A DNA stretch of 64,000 bases from Tenacibaculum finnmarkense genomovar ulcerans (GCF_900239495.1 NZ_OENE01000007.1:186001-250000); one strand, 5' to 3'. Numbered from the stretch's first letter, positions 43,772 through 53,413 are shown. Numbers and translations are program-made. The notes: generated by a model from the sequence alone, not told the origin.

Positions 43772-44644
43772 TTAAGGATAAGAGTAGCCTAATTTATTTT
43801 CTATGATTTCTTTTATCATATCGTTTTCTGCAAATTTATCAAATAACGCTACCAGTTTTTTTTCTAATTCATTGGTTCGGTTACTCGAAATATTTTCCAT
43901 TAAATATAGTAATGCTTTAATTCCTGCATCTAAACTATGACTATAATTATTGTTGAATTTTACCCCAGGAACTCCACTTACACCTTTATCTATATGTAAA
44001 TCAAATATCACACCACTATGCGCACAACTGTTCCGTACAAATACTAATGTATTTAAAAAGTTCTGAAGCTTTTCGGGCTTTTCAATCGCATATTTTAAAG
44101 AAATTTCTTTCCTAATACTTTGGTCGGTAATGTGTTCAAATACTTTCACTATTGAACCAAATGTATAATACTCAAAAGTTTTCCAACAAGGAGCGTAAAT
44201 ATCTTTAGGATATTTAATATGATGCTTGCTAATTTGAATATTTTTTTTCTTAAAATTTTTATTATAATGTGATTTTATGTCTTTTAAATATTCAGGAGCC
44301 ATTATTTTTGTATCTGTGTACCAAATTGCATTATCATCATAGTGCATAGAAACCCAGTAGGTAAGATTAGTTCTGAAATTTAATTCTAACCTATTTATGT
44401 ATTTAATCAATAAATATCTTAGATCTACATCTAAATAATAAAGGTCAATTACAGTTGAAAATTTAGTTCCTTCTACAAAATCATGATTTGAATTAATTTC
44501 AAAAGGATGCCAATAAAACCCTAATCGATAGTAGCCAATATCTAATAAAATTTCTTTAATTTTAGACTCTTTCCAGTCCAAATCCATACCTCTTTTACGA
44601 AGTTTTTTAATTTGATCTTCGATACTTGTTACTGTTGTTGCCAT
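43772..44644 (-). CDS. Abi_2/AbiF-family abortive-infection protein (HEPN type)
   Basis: 290 residues matching the Abi_2 (AbiD/AbiF) family. IGYYRLGFYWHPF (residues 36-48) is the family's N-terminal signature, and VRNSCAHSG contains the HEPN RNase pattern R-x4-H at Arg204-His209. HEPN proteins are often RNases that act as toxins in phage defence. A near-match promoter (TATCTTTA, 44664-44671) suggests separate transcription. A candidate small RNA follows its stop. Recent work, as I recall it, links AbiF proteins to ncRNA partners and to Cas13 ancestry. It lies singly among housekeeping genes, as defence genes often do. The anti-phage role is inference. Confidence 0.88.
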   Translation of the reverse strand: MATTVTSIEDQIKKLRKRGMDLDWKESKIKEILLDIGYYRLGFYWHPFEINSNHDFVEGTKFSTVIDLYYLDVDLRYLLIKYINRLELNFRTNLTYWVSMHYDDNAIWYTDTKIMAPEYLKDIKSHYNKNFKKKNIQISKHHIKYPKDIYAPCWKTFEYYTFGSIVKVFEHITDQSIRKEISLKYAIEKPEKLQNFLNTLVFVRNSCAHSGVIFDLHIDKGVSGVPGVKFNNNYSHSLDAGIKALLYLMENISSNRTNELEKKLVALFDKFAENDMIKEIIENKLGYSYP

Positions 44645-44705
44645 TTATTTTATAAAAAAAAATTAAAGATAAGAGTTGTTTTCTTGAATATTTAAAATAA
44701 ACTTT

Positions 44706-45098
44706 TTACTCCCCCTCATACCTAGTAGCCGTTGGGCAAAATAACAATTCTGTTGGATTATCAATATCATATAAATACTGATAACTTCTAGTTTCTTTTT
44801 GGCAATAAGGCGCTATTAATTGTAGCATGTTTTCAAAACCTGCTAAAGTTAGCACACAAAAAAATGTTTGCTTGTCTTTGGTTAAAATCCCTTCATCAGA
44901 TTTGAATAAACCAAAAATTAAATTACAATTTCGAGTCTCAATAAAATCAATTTCAGAGACATCTAATCGTTGTTTTTTTTCGATAACAGTCTCTTTAATT
45001 AATGCACTAAATTTAGTCGCTTCCTCTTTATTGAAATTGTACAAACGCACTACATGTTCATCAAAACCATTGACATTATCTATATAATCTACTTCCAT
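44706..45098 (-). CDS. Conserved hypothetical protein
   Basis: 130 residues, no signal peptide or membrane helix, acidic at both ends. I do not recognise a domain. It contains a central IDFIETRNCNLIFGLFKSDEG and a cysteine-containing C-terminal half. It lies between polA and the Abi gene on the same strand, 30 bases after polA. It could be a polA-linked core gene or a partner of the Abi gene; the ordinary spacing to both does not decide. Confidence 0.65.
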   Translation of the reverse strand: MEVDYIDNVNGFDEHVVRLYNFNKEEATKFSALIKETVIEKKQRLDVSEIDFIETRNCNLIFGLFKSDEGILTKDKQTFFCVLTLAGFENMLQLIAPYCQKETRSYQYLYDIDNPTELLFCPTATRYEGE

Positions 45099-45128
45099 TT
45101 TCTCTTACTTTTCTTTATATAATAAATA

Positions 45129-48017
45129 TTAATGTGCTTGTAACCAATTTTCACCAATTCCGATTTCTACATCCAACGGAACTTCCATTTTAAAGGCATT
45201 TTCCATTTCTTGCTTAATAATTGGTTTGATAATTTCTAATTCATCTTTATGAGCGTCAAAAACCAATTCATCATGCACTTGCAATAACATTTTCGATTTA
45301 AAATTTTCCTTCTCAAATCGCTTATAAATGTTAATCATTGCTAGTTTTATAATATCGGCGGCACTTCCTTGAATTGGCGCATTTACAGCATTTCTTTCTG
45401 CTCCTGAACGTACCATTCCATTTCTCGAATTGATATCTTTTAAATATCTACGACGATTTAAAACCGTTTCTACATAGCCATTATCACGCGCAAAATCGAC
45501 TTGTTTTGCCATGTAATTTTTTAACTTCGGATAGGTCTCATAATAGGTATCAATCAATGCTTTTGCTTCTTTTCGAGATAAATCCGTTTGATTGCTCAAT
45601 CCGAATGCCGAAACCCCATAAACAATACCAAAATTGACCGTTTTTGCGTTGCTACGTTGCTCACGAGTTACTTCATCTAAAGGAACATTAAAAACTTTTG
45701 ATGCCGTAGAAGCATGAATATCTTCGCCATTTTTAAAGGCTTCAATCATGGTTTCTTCTTGGCTTAATGAAGCAATAATTCGCAATTCAATTTGAGAATA
45801 ATCGGCAGCTAATAATACATAATTTTCATCTCTTGGGATAAAAGCTTTTCGAACTTCCTGTCCTCTTTTTGTACGAATCGGAATATTTTGCAAGTTCGGG
45901 TTGTTAGAACTCAACCTTCCTGTAGCAGCAACCGCTTGTGCATACGAGGTGTGAACACGCCCTGTTTTTATGTTTACTTCGTTTGGCAAAGCATCAACAT
46001 AGGTGCTTTTTAGTTTTTTATACTGACGATATTCTTGAATATCTCTAATAATTTGATGGTCTTTCGCTAAAAGAGAAAGCACCTCTTCGGCGGTAGAATA
46101 TTGCCCTGTTTTGGTCTTTTTTGGCTTTTCAACCAACGCCATATTTTCAAACAATACAATACCCAATTGTTTAGGAGAAGCAATATTAAATTCTTCGCCT
46201 GCTTGCTGGTAAATATTTTTTTCTAAACGTTCAATATCGTTTGTTAAATCAACAGAAAGTTCTTTTAAAAATGGCACATTTAAGTTAATTCCTTCAATTT
46301 CCATCGCTGTTAAAACCGATACTAAAGGCGTTTCAATATCATTAAATAGCTTGGTTACATTTCCACTTTCTAGCTCTTTTGTAAAATGTTCTTTTAATTG
46401 CAAGGTAATATCGGCATCTTCAACGGCATATTCGGTTTGTTTGGCAAGTTCAACAGTTCGCATTGACAGTTGATTTTTCCCTTTTTTACCAATCAAATCG
46501 GTAATTGGAACAGGCTGATATTTCAAATATGTTTCGGCTAAAATATCCATTCCATGACGCATATCAGGGTTAATTAAATAATGCGCAATCATGGTATCAA
46601 ATAATTTTCCTTTAACAGAAATAGTATAATTTGATAAAACTTTGAGATCATATTTTAAATTATGCCCAATTTTTTGAATAGTTGATGCTTCAAAAAATGG
46701 CTTAAATTCTTCTAAAATAACAGCTGTTTCTTCTTGATTTTCAGGAAAAGGGACATAATATCCTTTGCCTATTTCCCAAGAAAAAGAAATTCCGATTAAT
46801 TCAACTTCCAAGGCTTTTAAACCTGTAGTTTCGGTATCAAAACAGACCGATTTTTGTTGCATTAATTTTTCTAGTAATATTTTTCTTGATAAAGGAGAAT
46901 TTACCTGTTGATAAAAATGCGGGGTATTTTCAATAGTTTTAAAACCAGAAACAGCCACTTTTTGATTAACAGTTCCAGTTCCTGGAGCGGCAAATAAATC
47001 AAATTGTCCATCGGAATCTGTTACAGGAATAGCCTTTGTTTCTTCTTGGCTTTTCAGTGAGTTATCTGCCAAATTTTCTGTTTTACTTTCGGTATTTTCT
47101 TCGGATGATTTTTCACCTGGTTTTACAGGAACAGCAGCAGTAAAGATTCTAACAAAAGTATCGGATAAACGTTTAAATTCTAATTCGTTAAAAATATCGG
47201 CAGTTGCTTGAATATTTGGCTGACACATTTCAAAATTATCCTGATCAAAATCAACAGGAACATCCAACATAATCGTGGCAAGTTCTTTTGATAAAAGCCC
47301 TAAATCGGCATTTGCAATTACTTTTTCTTTCATTTTCCCTTTCAAATCGGCAGTGTTTGCTAGCAGATTTTCCATAGAACCATATTGTGCTAAAAATTTC
47401 TTAGCCGTTTTGTCGCCAACGCCAGGTAAACCAGGGATATTATCCACCGCATCGCCCATCATTCCTAAATAATCGATCACTTGTTCAGGACGTTCTACGC
47501 CAAATTTTTCTTGAACTTCAGGAATCCCCCAAGTTTCATATCCACCGCCAAAACGAGGGCGATACATAAAAATATTTTCAGAAACCAATTGAGCAAAATC
47601 CTTATCAGGGGTCACCATAAAGGTTTTGTATCCTGCTTTTTCGGCTTTTTTTGCAAGCGTTCCTATAATATCATCCGCTTCATATCCTGATTTTACAACC
47701 ACAGGAATATTCATCGCTTTTAACATGGCTTCAATATATGGAATCGCAATTTTTATAGCCTCAGGAGTTTCCTGTCTGTTGGCTTTGTATTCAGGGAAAG
47801 CTGCTCTTCTATCTACAGAACCACCACGGTCAAAACAGACGGCTAAATGGTCGGGGCGTTCTCGTTTTATAACATCTAACATCGAGTTTGTAAAACCCAA
47901 AATAGCCGAAACATCCATTCCTTTCGAGTTAATTCGTGGATTTTTAATAAAGGCGTAATATCCTCTAAAAATTAATGCAAAAGCATCTAGTAAAAAAAGT
48001 CGTTTTTGATTTTCCAT
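45129..48017 (-). CDS. polA: DNA polymerase I
   Basis: 962 residues with all three classical domains: 5'-nuclease (about 1-290, LFLLDAFALIFRGYYA, GDAVDNIPGLPGVGDKTA); 3'-5' exonuclease (about 365-550) with an intact CFDTETTGL acid pair and a NLKYDLKVL motif, so proofreading is probably active; and the polymerase with motif A DYSQIELRIIA, motif B RSNAKTVNFGIVYG and motif C LQVHDELVFD. An acidic, low-complexity linker (about 300-345) separates the first two domains. It acts in Okazaki-fragment maturation and repair. Confidence 0.97.
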   Translation of the reverse strand: MENQKRLFLLDAFALIFRGYYAFIKNPRINSKGMDVSAILGFTNSMLDVIKRERPDHLAVCFDRGGSVDRRAAFPEYKANRQETPEAIKIAIPYIEAMLKAMNIPVVVKSGYEADDIIGTLAKKAEKAGYKTFMVTPDKDFAQLVSENIFMYRPRFGGGYETWGIPEVQEKFGVERPEQVIDYLGMMGDAVDNIPGLPGVGDKTAKKFLAQYGSMENLLANTADLKGKMKEKVIANADLGLLSKELATIMLDVPVDFDQDNFEMCQPNIQATADIFNELEFKRLSDTFVRIFTAAVPVKPGEKSSEENTESKTENLADNSLKSQEETKAIPVTDSDGQFDLFAAPGTGTVNQKVAVSGFKTIENTPHFYQQVNSPLSRKILLEKLMQQKSVCFDTETTGLKALEVELIGISFSWEIGKGYYVPFPENQEETAVILEEFKPFFEASTIQKIGHNLKYDLKVLSNYTISVKGKLFDTMIAHYLINPDMRHGMDILAETYLKYQPVPITDLIGKKGKNQLSMRTVELAKQTEYAVEDADITLQLKEHFTKELESGNVTKLFNDIETPLVSVLTAMEIEGINLNVPFLKELSVDLTNDIERLEKNIYQQAGEEFNIASPKQLGIVLFENMALVEKPKKTKTGQYSTAEEVLSLLAKDHQIIRDIQEYRQYKKLKSTYVDALPNEVNIKTGRVHTSYAQAVAATGRLSSNNPNLQNIPIRTKRGQEVRKAFIPRDENYVLLAADYSQIELRIIASLSQEETMIEAFKNGEDIHASTASKVFNVPLDEVTREQRSNAKTVNFGIVYGVSAFGLSNQTDLSRKEAKALIDTYYETYPKLKNYMAKQVDFARDNGYVETVLNRRRYLKDINSRNGMVRSGAERNAVNAPIQGSAADIIKLAMINIYKRFEKENFKSKMLLQVHDELVFDAHKDELEIIKPIIKQEMENAFKMEVPLDVEIGIGENWLQAH

Positions 48018-48114
48018 TGGTGTTTTTTAAGCCTGTTGAAGTGTGGTTGAATATTTTTTTAAAAGCTATTTGAAAAGAAATGAACAACTAAAAAATAGTC
48101 ATTAATTCAGTTGG

Positions 48115-48122
48115 CAAAGCTA
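48115..48122 (-). promoter_or_regulatory. Promoter -7 element (TAGCTTTG) for polA
   Basis: Exact TAnnTTTG match on the minus strand about 97 bases upstream of the polA ATG. Confidence 0.45.
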
Positions 48123-48166
48123 CGAAACTTTAACAAGACGTTAAAAATTGATTTTAATAATCAACC

Positions 48167-48174
48167 TATCTTTG
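48167..48174 (+). promoter_or_regulatory. Promoter -7 element (TATCTTTG) for the metallophosphoesterase
   Basis: Exact TAnnTTTG match 22 bases before the ATG, with a TTG at 48148-48150 as a weak upstream element. Confidence 0.5.
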
Positions 48175-48196
48175 TCTTACTTTTAAATATATTTAT

Positions 48197-49420
48197 ATGT
48201 CTCGATGGTTGCTTTCAATTTTAAGTATTGTATTTGTTGTTGTTATTTTTGAAACCTATGCTTTTCAGGCGATAAAAACAATTACTAAAAACACATTTAT
48301 TCGTTATAGCTGGTTATCTATTGGTTTTTTAGCCTATGCTTATTTTTTTTATGTGGTATTTTCTTCGGATAGAAGTTCAGGGCAAACCTTACAATTTCAG
48401 GTTGCTTTGGGCATGCTTTTAGTAATGTTGCTTCCTAAGTTATGTATGTTATTGGTATTGTTTGGCGAAGATTTTTTTCGATGGATTCAAAAGGGAATTT
48501 CTTATATTTCATCCGAAGAAACAAAACCTTTAGCGGGGCGAAGAACTTTTATCGCAAAAATAGCCTTAGCAATGGCATCCATTCCTTTTGCAGGATTATT
48601 ATATGGAATTTTTAAAGGAAAGTACAATTATAAAGTACTAAAATATCAATTGTCGTTTAAAGATTTACCCGAAGCTTTTGACGGTTTTACCATCACACAA
48701 ATTACCGATATTCATTCAGGAAGTTTTACCAATAAAGAAAAAATAAGCTATGCGGTTGATTTGGTAAATCAGCAAAAATCGGATATGATTCTATTTACAG
48801 GCGATTTGGTTAATAATTTCGCCCACGAAATGGACAATTGGATTGACGTATTTAAAAAATTAGAAGCGCCTGTTGGTAAATATTCGGTGCTAGGAAATCA
48901 TGATTATGGCGATTATTCTACTTGGAAAAATGATGCAGATAAAAAAGCGAATTTTAAGGCGATAAAAGATTTACATCCTAAAATAGGCTTTGAATTGTTA
49001 TTAAACGAACACCGATATATTGAAAAAGACGGGCAAAAAATAGCCTTAGTCGGTGTTGAAAATTGGGGAAAAGGCTTTAATAAAGCAGGCGATTTAGGCA
49101 AAGCATCCGAAGGAATAAAACAAGAAGATTTTAAAATATTAATGAGCCACGATCCAAGCCATTGGGAAAACAAAGTAAAAAAAGACGCTTTTAATTATCA
49201 ATTAACGTTGAGCGGTCATACGCATGGTTTACAATTCGGTATTGAAATCCCAGGATGGATAAAATGGAGCCCATCGCAATATGTGTATAAACAATGGGCT
49301 GGTTTGTATCAAGAATTTGGGCGTTATATTAATGTAAATAGAGGCTTTGGTTACCATGCTTTTCCAGGAAGAGTAGGGATTTGGCCTGAAATTACGGTTA
49401 TTGAGTTGAAAAAAGCCTGA
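48197..49420 (+). CDS. Membrane-anchored metallophosphoesterase (YkuE/YaeI-like)
   Basis: 407 residues. Three N-terminal hydrophobic helices (about 3-22, 35-53, 66-90), then an RRTFIAKIALAMASIPFAG stretch that resembles a Tat signal or a fourth helix, then a calcineurin-type phosphoesterase domain with ITDIHSG, FTGDLVNN, LGNHDYGDY, MSHDP and LSGHTHGLQFG metal-binding motifs. Relatives include YaeI/YkuE-like phosphodiesterases acting on envelope lipids; the substrate here is unknown. The domain probably faces the periplasm. Confidence 0.9.
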   Translation: MSRWLLSILSIVFVVVIFETYAFQAIKTITKNTFIRYSWLSIGFLAYAYFFYVVFSSDRSSGQTLQFQVALGMLLVMLLPKLCMLLVLFGEDFFRWIQKGISYISSEETKPLAGRRTFIAKIALAMASIPFAGLLYGIFKGKYNYKVLKYQLSFKDLPEAFDGFTITQITDIHSGSFTNKEKISYAVDLVNQQKSDMILFTGDLVNNFAHEMDNWIDVFKKLEAPVGKYSVLGNHDYGDYSTWKNDADKKANFKAIKDLHPKIGFELLLNEHRYIEKDGQKIALVGVENWGKGFNKAGDLGKASEGIKQEDFKILMSHDPSHWENKVKKDAFNYQLTLSGHTHGLQFGIEIPGWIKWSPSQYVYKQWAGLYQEFGRYINVNRGFGYHAFPGRVGIWPEITVIELKKA

Positions 49421-49495
49421 TTTTGTTGTATATATCATAACTATTTGGTTAAAAAATACTATTTTTAAGAGAAATATATTTAAAAAACTAGATGT

Positions 49496-49789
49496 ATGGC
49501 AAAATTTGGCGAAATTATAAGTAACAATAAACCCGTTTTAATTGATTTTTATACTGATTTAAATCCTTTAGATTCTACGGTAGAAATGCTTAGGCATGTT
49601 GCTGCTGCTTTAGGCGATAAGGCAAAAGTAATTAAAATTGATATTAAAGATAACGAAATACTGGCTAAAGCTTTAAGTATTAGAGGGAATCCTACTTTTA
49701 TAATTTATAAAGAAGGTGTAATGAAGTGGCGAAAAACAGGCGTTCAAGACGCAAATACTTTAATCGGTTTGGTGAAGAAATATTTGTAA
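49496..49789 (+). CDS. Thioredoxin-fold protein lacking the CXXC active site
   Basis: 97 residues that follow the thioredoxin fold throughout (KPVLIDFYTD, KVIKIDI, LSIRGNPTFIIYKEG with the cis-Pro, GLVKKYL), but the position of WCGPC is occupied by DLNPLDST, with no cysteine anywhere in the protein. It therefore cannot act as a disulfide oxidoreductase and may serve as a binding or chaperone-like protein. The ATG at 49496 is preferred over one at 49492 in another frame. Confidence 0.85.
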   Translation: MAKFGEIISNNKPVLIDFYTDLNPLDSTVEMLRHVAAALGDKAKVIKIDIKDNEILAKALSIRGNPTFIIYKEGVMKWRKTGVQDANTLIGLVKKYL

Positions 49790-49815
49790 AAAAGTATTTT
49801 ACCTTGTCTTTTCTA

Positions 49816-49860
49816 TTAAAAAAAACCGCATTACTTAATGTATTATCATTAGTAATGCGG
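49816..49860 (-). terminator. Terminator of the DUF2723 gene
   Basis: CCGCATTAC / GTAATGCGG with an inner AATG/CATT pairing, and a long T-run on the minus strand, 29 bases past the stop. Confidence 0.85.
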
Positions 49861-49889
49861 AAGTTCTATTGCTTTTAAAATACTTAAAA

Positions 49890-52800
49890 TTAAGGTTTAA
49901 TAGTATCTAATTCTCGAACAGGTTGTTGCGGTTCATTAGCCATTAAATGTTTAAATAAATTGGCATGATTCAAATAGGCTTCAAAGGCTTTTTTACCGTA
50001 TTCCATATCATTATCATATTTTGTAATTTGTTGAATTAAATTTTGATACATGTATAAACTTGTTTCTAAATTATCAATAATTAAATCAACATCTTGGTCT
50101 TTAAAAGTACTGTAATATTTTAATTTTTGTTGAAAAACATCAATTAAAGTTTCTACGGTTTCATGTGCTTTTTCAATATCGCCCATGCGGTAATATAATT
50201 CAGGGTATTCTAAAGAAACACTATAGTGTTCAAATTGTTTAATTGGCAATTTATATAGCGATAAATCTAACACATCTTTTGCATTTACCGAATCACCTTC
50301 TTTTAAATATTCTTCGGATAAACGCATTAAATTATTACGGATAGAAATTGCGTTGCGCTTAGATTGCTCATCTAAATAAATTTTACCATTGTTGATGGTT
50401 TTCCAATTCCATTTTTTAACATTATCGTACATTTTTTTAGTGTCGATACGTCCCATACTCATTATTGATTTCCCTTTGTTTGATGTTTTAATAGGAACAA
50501 ATTTATACGACATTCCGTCTAACTGTAAATAATCTTTTAACCAGATATATTCTTCATCGGCATTTGCTCCACCTGTGAAATAAATCGGACGTTTCCACTG
50601 AAAATTATTTAAAATATCGAGCATTAAAATTCGATTTTTGGTTAAACCTTGCTCGCTAACAGTAATATCGATATAGTCTAAAATTTTATCGGCATCTTTT
50701 TGTGCTACCAATCCTGTTTTTAAAACATTGGCTTTATTTACAGGAATTCGAATATGATTTGTAGGATAAAACTTTTCTCTAACATCATTTTCTTCATCAA
50801 TATAATAGGTTTGGTCATTATCACTTTCAATCCATCGCATAAAATTATTTATAGACATTATAGAGTCTTTAAATCGTGGATGCGCAATATGATACGCCAT
50901 ATCTAAGGTTCCGTATTTATATTGTTCGTGTGTTAATTGCGACGGAATCGGATCTGCTTCATAAGTTTTCTTTTTCATTTGATCGATATACCAAGCAGTT
51001 TGAAAAAGACTCGTATTTACAATTTTAATATCCTGACGAACACCCTCAACTTGTTGCATATACCAAAGCGGAAAAGTATCATTATCGCCAATAGTAAAAA
51101 TTATCGCATTCGGGTCACAACTCTCTAAATAGGTTTGTGCATTTAACTGCGAAATATAACGGTCGCCTCTATCGTGGTCATCCCAATTTTGAACGCCCAT
51201 TAATACAGGAACAGCCAATAATGAAACTGCCGATACTCCAATTGCAACGGTTCTTTTGTTTGCATAATTTTTTAAATAATCATACAAAGCAAAAACACCA
51301 AAACCTATCCAAATTGCAAATACATAAAACGAACCAACTACGGCATAATCACGTTCACGAGGTTCAAAAGGCTTCGGGTTTGTATAAAAAATAATTGCAA
51401 AACCAGTAAAAGCAAAGAATAGGGCAAGGGTATATAAATTGTTTTTATCTTTTTTAGATTGATAAATTAATCCTATTAATCCTAAAATTAAAGGCAAGAA
51501 AAAATAGTTATTACGTCCTTTATTATTTTTGATGTCATCAGGTAAATGTTGTTGTGAACCCAAACGAAATTCATCAATAAAATCGATACCACTTAACCAG
51601 TTTCCATTTTCAATATCTAAATGACCTTGGGTATCGTTTTGTCTTCCCACGAAATTCCACATAAAATAACGCCCGTACATGTATCCAAATTGATAATCAA
51701 TCATGAATTTCATGTTCTCTAAAAACGTAGGTCTTCTTTTACTTCGAGCCGGGATTCCTGCAATTCGTTTGTAATGTTGCTCGGAAGCAGGGTTTACCAT
51801 TCTTGGAATAAATCCTTTGTGTTTGCTCGAATAATTAGGAACTATATTTTTGTATTTATTGACAATAATATATTTTCCGTTTTTCTTTTCGTATTTCGGT
51901 TTATCATCCTTAAAAGGTTGCTCAGCATCTTGAGCTCTATCATGTGTAACTGAATAATAGTTATCATAAAAAACATTGGCATCGCCATATTGTTCACGGT
52001 TATAATAGGCTAATAATTCACGCGCACTCGATGGATTATTTTCGTTAATAACAGTGTCGGCATTTGCACGAATTGGCAACATCAACCAAGATGAAAAACC
52101 AATCATAATAAATAGTACTGACAATATCAAAGTATTTGCCATTACTAGGTTATTTTTGCGGGTAAAACTTAATCCGAAGAAAAACAATCCGATTAAAATA
52201 ATTCCAGCAATAATAGTTCCTGTGTTGTATGGTAAACCTATTTCATTGATAAAAAATAATTCTGAAACACTAAAGAATTTAAGGGTAAACGGAAACAAGA
52301 ATTTAAAAACAAAAGCTAAAACCAATATTGAAATTAAAGTCGCAACTGCGGTTGTTTTTAGAGTGATGTTTTTATAAGTTTTGAAGAAATATAACATCAC
52401 AATTGATGGAATAACCAAGAGCGATAAAATATGAACTCCAAACGATAAACCAACTACAAAACTAATAATTACGAGCCATTTGTGTCCTCTTGGAGTATTT
52501 ATTTCGTCTTCCCATCGTAGCCCTAACCAAAATAATAACGCCATTAAAAATGAAGACATGGCATATACTTCACCTTCTACGGCACTAAACCAAAAACTAT
52601 CTGAAAAAGTATAGGCTAATGCACCAACTAATCCACTACCTAAAACAGCGATGGCTTCATTTTTGCTAAATTCGCCATTTTTGATAGCCATTTTTTTAGC
52701 CAAATTGGTAATGGTCCAAAACATAAATAAAATAGTAAAAGCACTGGCTAGGCCCGACATGAAATTTACCATTTTAGCCCATTGACTAGGATCGTTGCTA

Positions 52801-53006
52801 AACATGGCGAAAAAAGCACCTAACATTTGAAACAAAGGCGCTCCTGGTGGATGCCCAACTTCTAGCTTAACAGCGGTAGAAATATATTCGCCACAATCCC
52901 ACGAACTAACGGTTGGCTCTAGGGTTAAAGTGTAGGTTATTAGTGCTACTGCAAATGAAAACCACCCTAAAAGAGTGTTCCATTTTTTATAATTAAAATT
53001 GTTCAT
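49890..53006 (-). CDS. DUF2723 integral membrane protein (TMEM260/GT117-like O-mannosyltransferase)
   Basis: 1038 residues. The N-terminal half has about ten to twelve membrane helices and the conserved TLEPTVSSWDCGEYISTA and LEVGHPPGAPLF motifs, an acidic-residue arrangement typical of GT-C glycosyltransferases. The C-terminal half is soluble with helical TPR-like segments (GDSVNAKDVLDLSLYKLP, MGDIEKAHETVETLID). DUF2723 is related to human TMEM260, an O-mannosyltransferase, so protein O-mannosylation in the envelope is the likely role. Very common in Bacteroidota; donor and target proteins are not known from the sequence. Confidence 0.88.
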   Translation of the reverse strand: MNNFNYKKWNTLLGWFSFAVALITYTLTLEPTVSSWDCGEYISTAVKLEVGHPPGAPLFQMLGAFFAMFSNDPSQWAKMVNFMSGLASAFTILFMFWTITNLAKKMAIKNGEFSKNEAIAVLGSGLVGALAYTFSDSFWFSAVEGEVYAMSSFLMALLFWLGLRWEDEINTPRGHKWLVIISFVVGLSFGVHILSLLVIPSIVMLYFFKTYKNITLKTTAVATLISILVLAFVFKFLFPFTLKFFSVSELFFINEIGLPYNTGTIIAGIILIGLFFFGLSFTRKNNLVMANTLILSVLFIMIGFSSWLMLPIRANADTVINENNPSSARELLAYYNREQYGDANVFYDNYYSVTHDRAQDAEQPFKDDKPKYEKKNGKYIIVNKYKNIVPNYSSKHKGFIPRMVNPASEQHYKRIAGIPARSKRRPTFLENMKFMIDYQFGYMYGRYFMWNFVGRQNDTQGHLDIENGNWLSGIDFIDEFRLGSQQHLPDDIKNNKGRNNYFFLPLILGLIGLIYQSKKDKNNLYTLALFFAFTGFAIIFYTNPKPFEPRERDYAVVGSFYVFAIWIGFGVFALYDYLKNYANKRTVAIGVSAVSLLAVPVLMGVQNWDDHDRGDRYISQLNAQTYLESCDPNAIIFTIGDNDTFPLWYMQQVEGVRQDIKIVNTSLFQTAWYIDQMKKKTYEADPIPSQLTHEQYKYGTLDMAYHIAHPRFKDSIMSINNFMRWIESDNDQTYYIDEENDVREKFYPTNHIRIPVNKANVLKTGLVAQKDADKILDYIDITVSEQGLTKNRILMLDILNNFQWKRPIYFTGGANADEEYIWLKDYLQLDGMSYKFVPIKTSNKGKSIMSMGRIDTKKMYDNVKKWNWKTINNGKIYLDEQSKRNAISIRNNLMRLSEEYLKEGDSVNAKDVLDLSLYKLPIKQFEHYSVSLEYPELYYRMGDIEKAHETVETLIDVFQQKLKYYSTFKDQDVDLIIDNLETSLYMYQNLIQQITKYDNDMEYGKKAFEAYLNHANLFKHLMANEPQQPVRELDTIKP

Positions 53007-53140
53007 AGTTTTTTATATAGTAAAACACGAAAGTATTAATAACTGTTCATTTTTTATTGAAAACAAAAATATAATTTTAAGAGATTTAACCAAGTAATAG
53101 CCTACACAAAAAGATGTTAAAATAAAAAAAGCAAAAAAAG

Positions 53141-53171
53141 TTTGTGTATATAAAACTTTGTGCTATATTTG
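53141..53171 (+). promoter_or_regulatory. Bipartite promoter (TTTG-N19-TATATTTG) of the first tRNA-Gln gene
   Basis: TTTG at 53141-53144 and TATATTTG at 53164-53171 are separated by exactly 19 bases, the best match in the window to the Bacteroidota housekeeping promoter. It ends 17 bases before the tRNA. Confidence 0.8.
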
Positions 53172-53188
53172 CACCCGCAATAAGTAAT

Positions 53189-53260
53189 TGGCCTATGGTG
53201 TAATTGGTAACACACCGGTTTTTGGTACCGACATTCAAGGTTCGAGTCCTTGTAGGCCAA
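53189..53260 (+). tRNA. tRNA-Gln(TTG), copy 1
   Basis: A complete cloverleaf of 72 bases with discriminator A and no encoded CCA: acceptor TGGCCTA/TAGGCCA, D arm, anticodon loop TTTTGGT with anticodon TTG at positions 34-36, variable CATT, T arm CAAGG-TTCGAGT-CCTTG. The first anticodon-stem pair is C-A, a mismatch I also recall in related tRNA-Gln genes. Confidence 0.96.
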
Positions 53261-53320
53261 CTTAGTAATTTTAAAACTTTAAGTTAGCTTTAAAAATTAC
53301 TGAAATATGAAAAATATTTT

Positions 53321-53328
53321 TATATTTG
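53321..53328 (+). promoter_or_regulatory. Promoter -7 element (TATATTTG) of the second tRNA-Gln gene
   Basis: Exact TAnnTTTG match 12 bases before the second tRNA. No TTTG is found at the matching upstream distance, so it may be weaker than the first promoter. Confidence 0.5.
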
Positions 53329-53340
53329 CAACTTATTAAC

Positions 53341-53412
53341 TGGCCTATGGTGTAATTGGTAACACACCGGTTTTTGGTACCGACATTCAAGGTTCGAGTC
53401 CTTGTAGGCCAA
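53341..53412 (+). tRNA. tRNA-Gln(TTG), copy 2
   Basis: Identical over all 72 bases to the copy at 53189-53260, separated from it by 80 bases. It carries its own promoter element and is followed at once by a terminator. Confidence 0.96.
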
Positions 53413-53413
53413 C

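Noticed and set aside
44664..44671. TATCTTTA as a firm promoter for the Abi gene
   Set aside because: It misses the final G of the consensus, so it is mentioned in the gene entry but not listed as a feature.
49492..49496. ATG at 49492 as start of the thioredoxin-like gene
   Set aside because: It is in another frame; the conserved MAKFGEI begins at 49496.
53189..53412. Direct 72-base repeats as an attachment-site pair
   Set aside because: They are complete tRNA genes with an 80-base spacer holding only a promoter; nothing mobile lies between.
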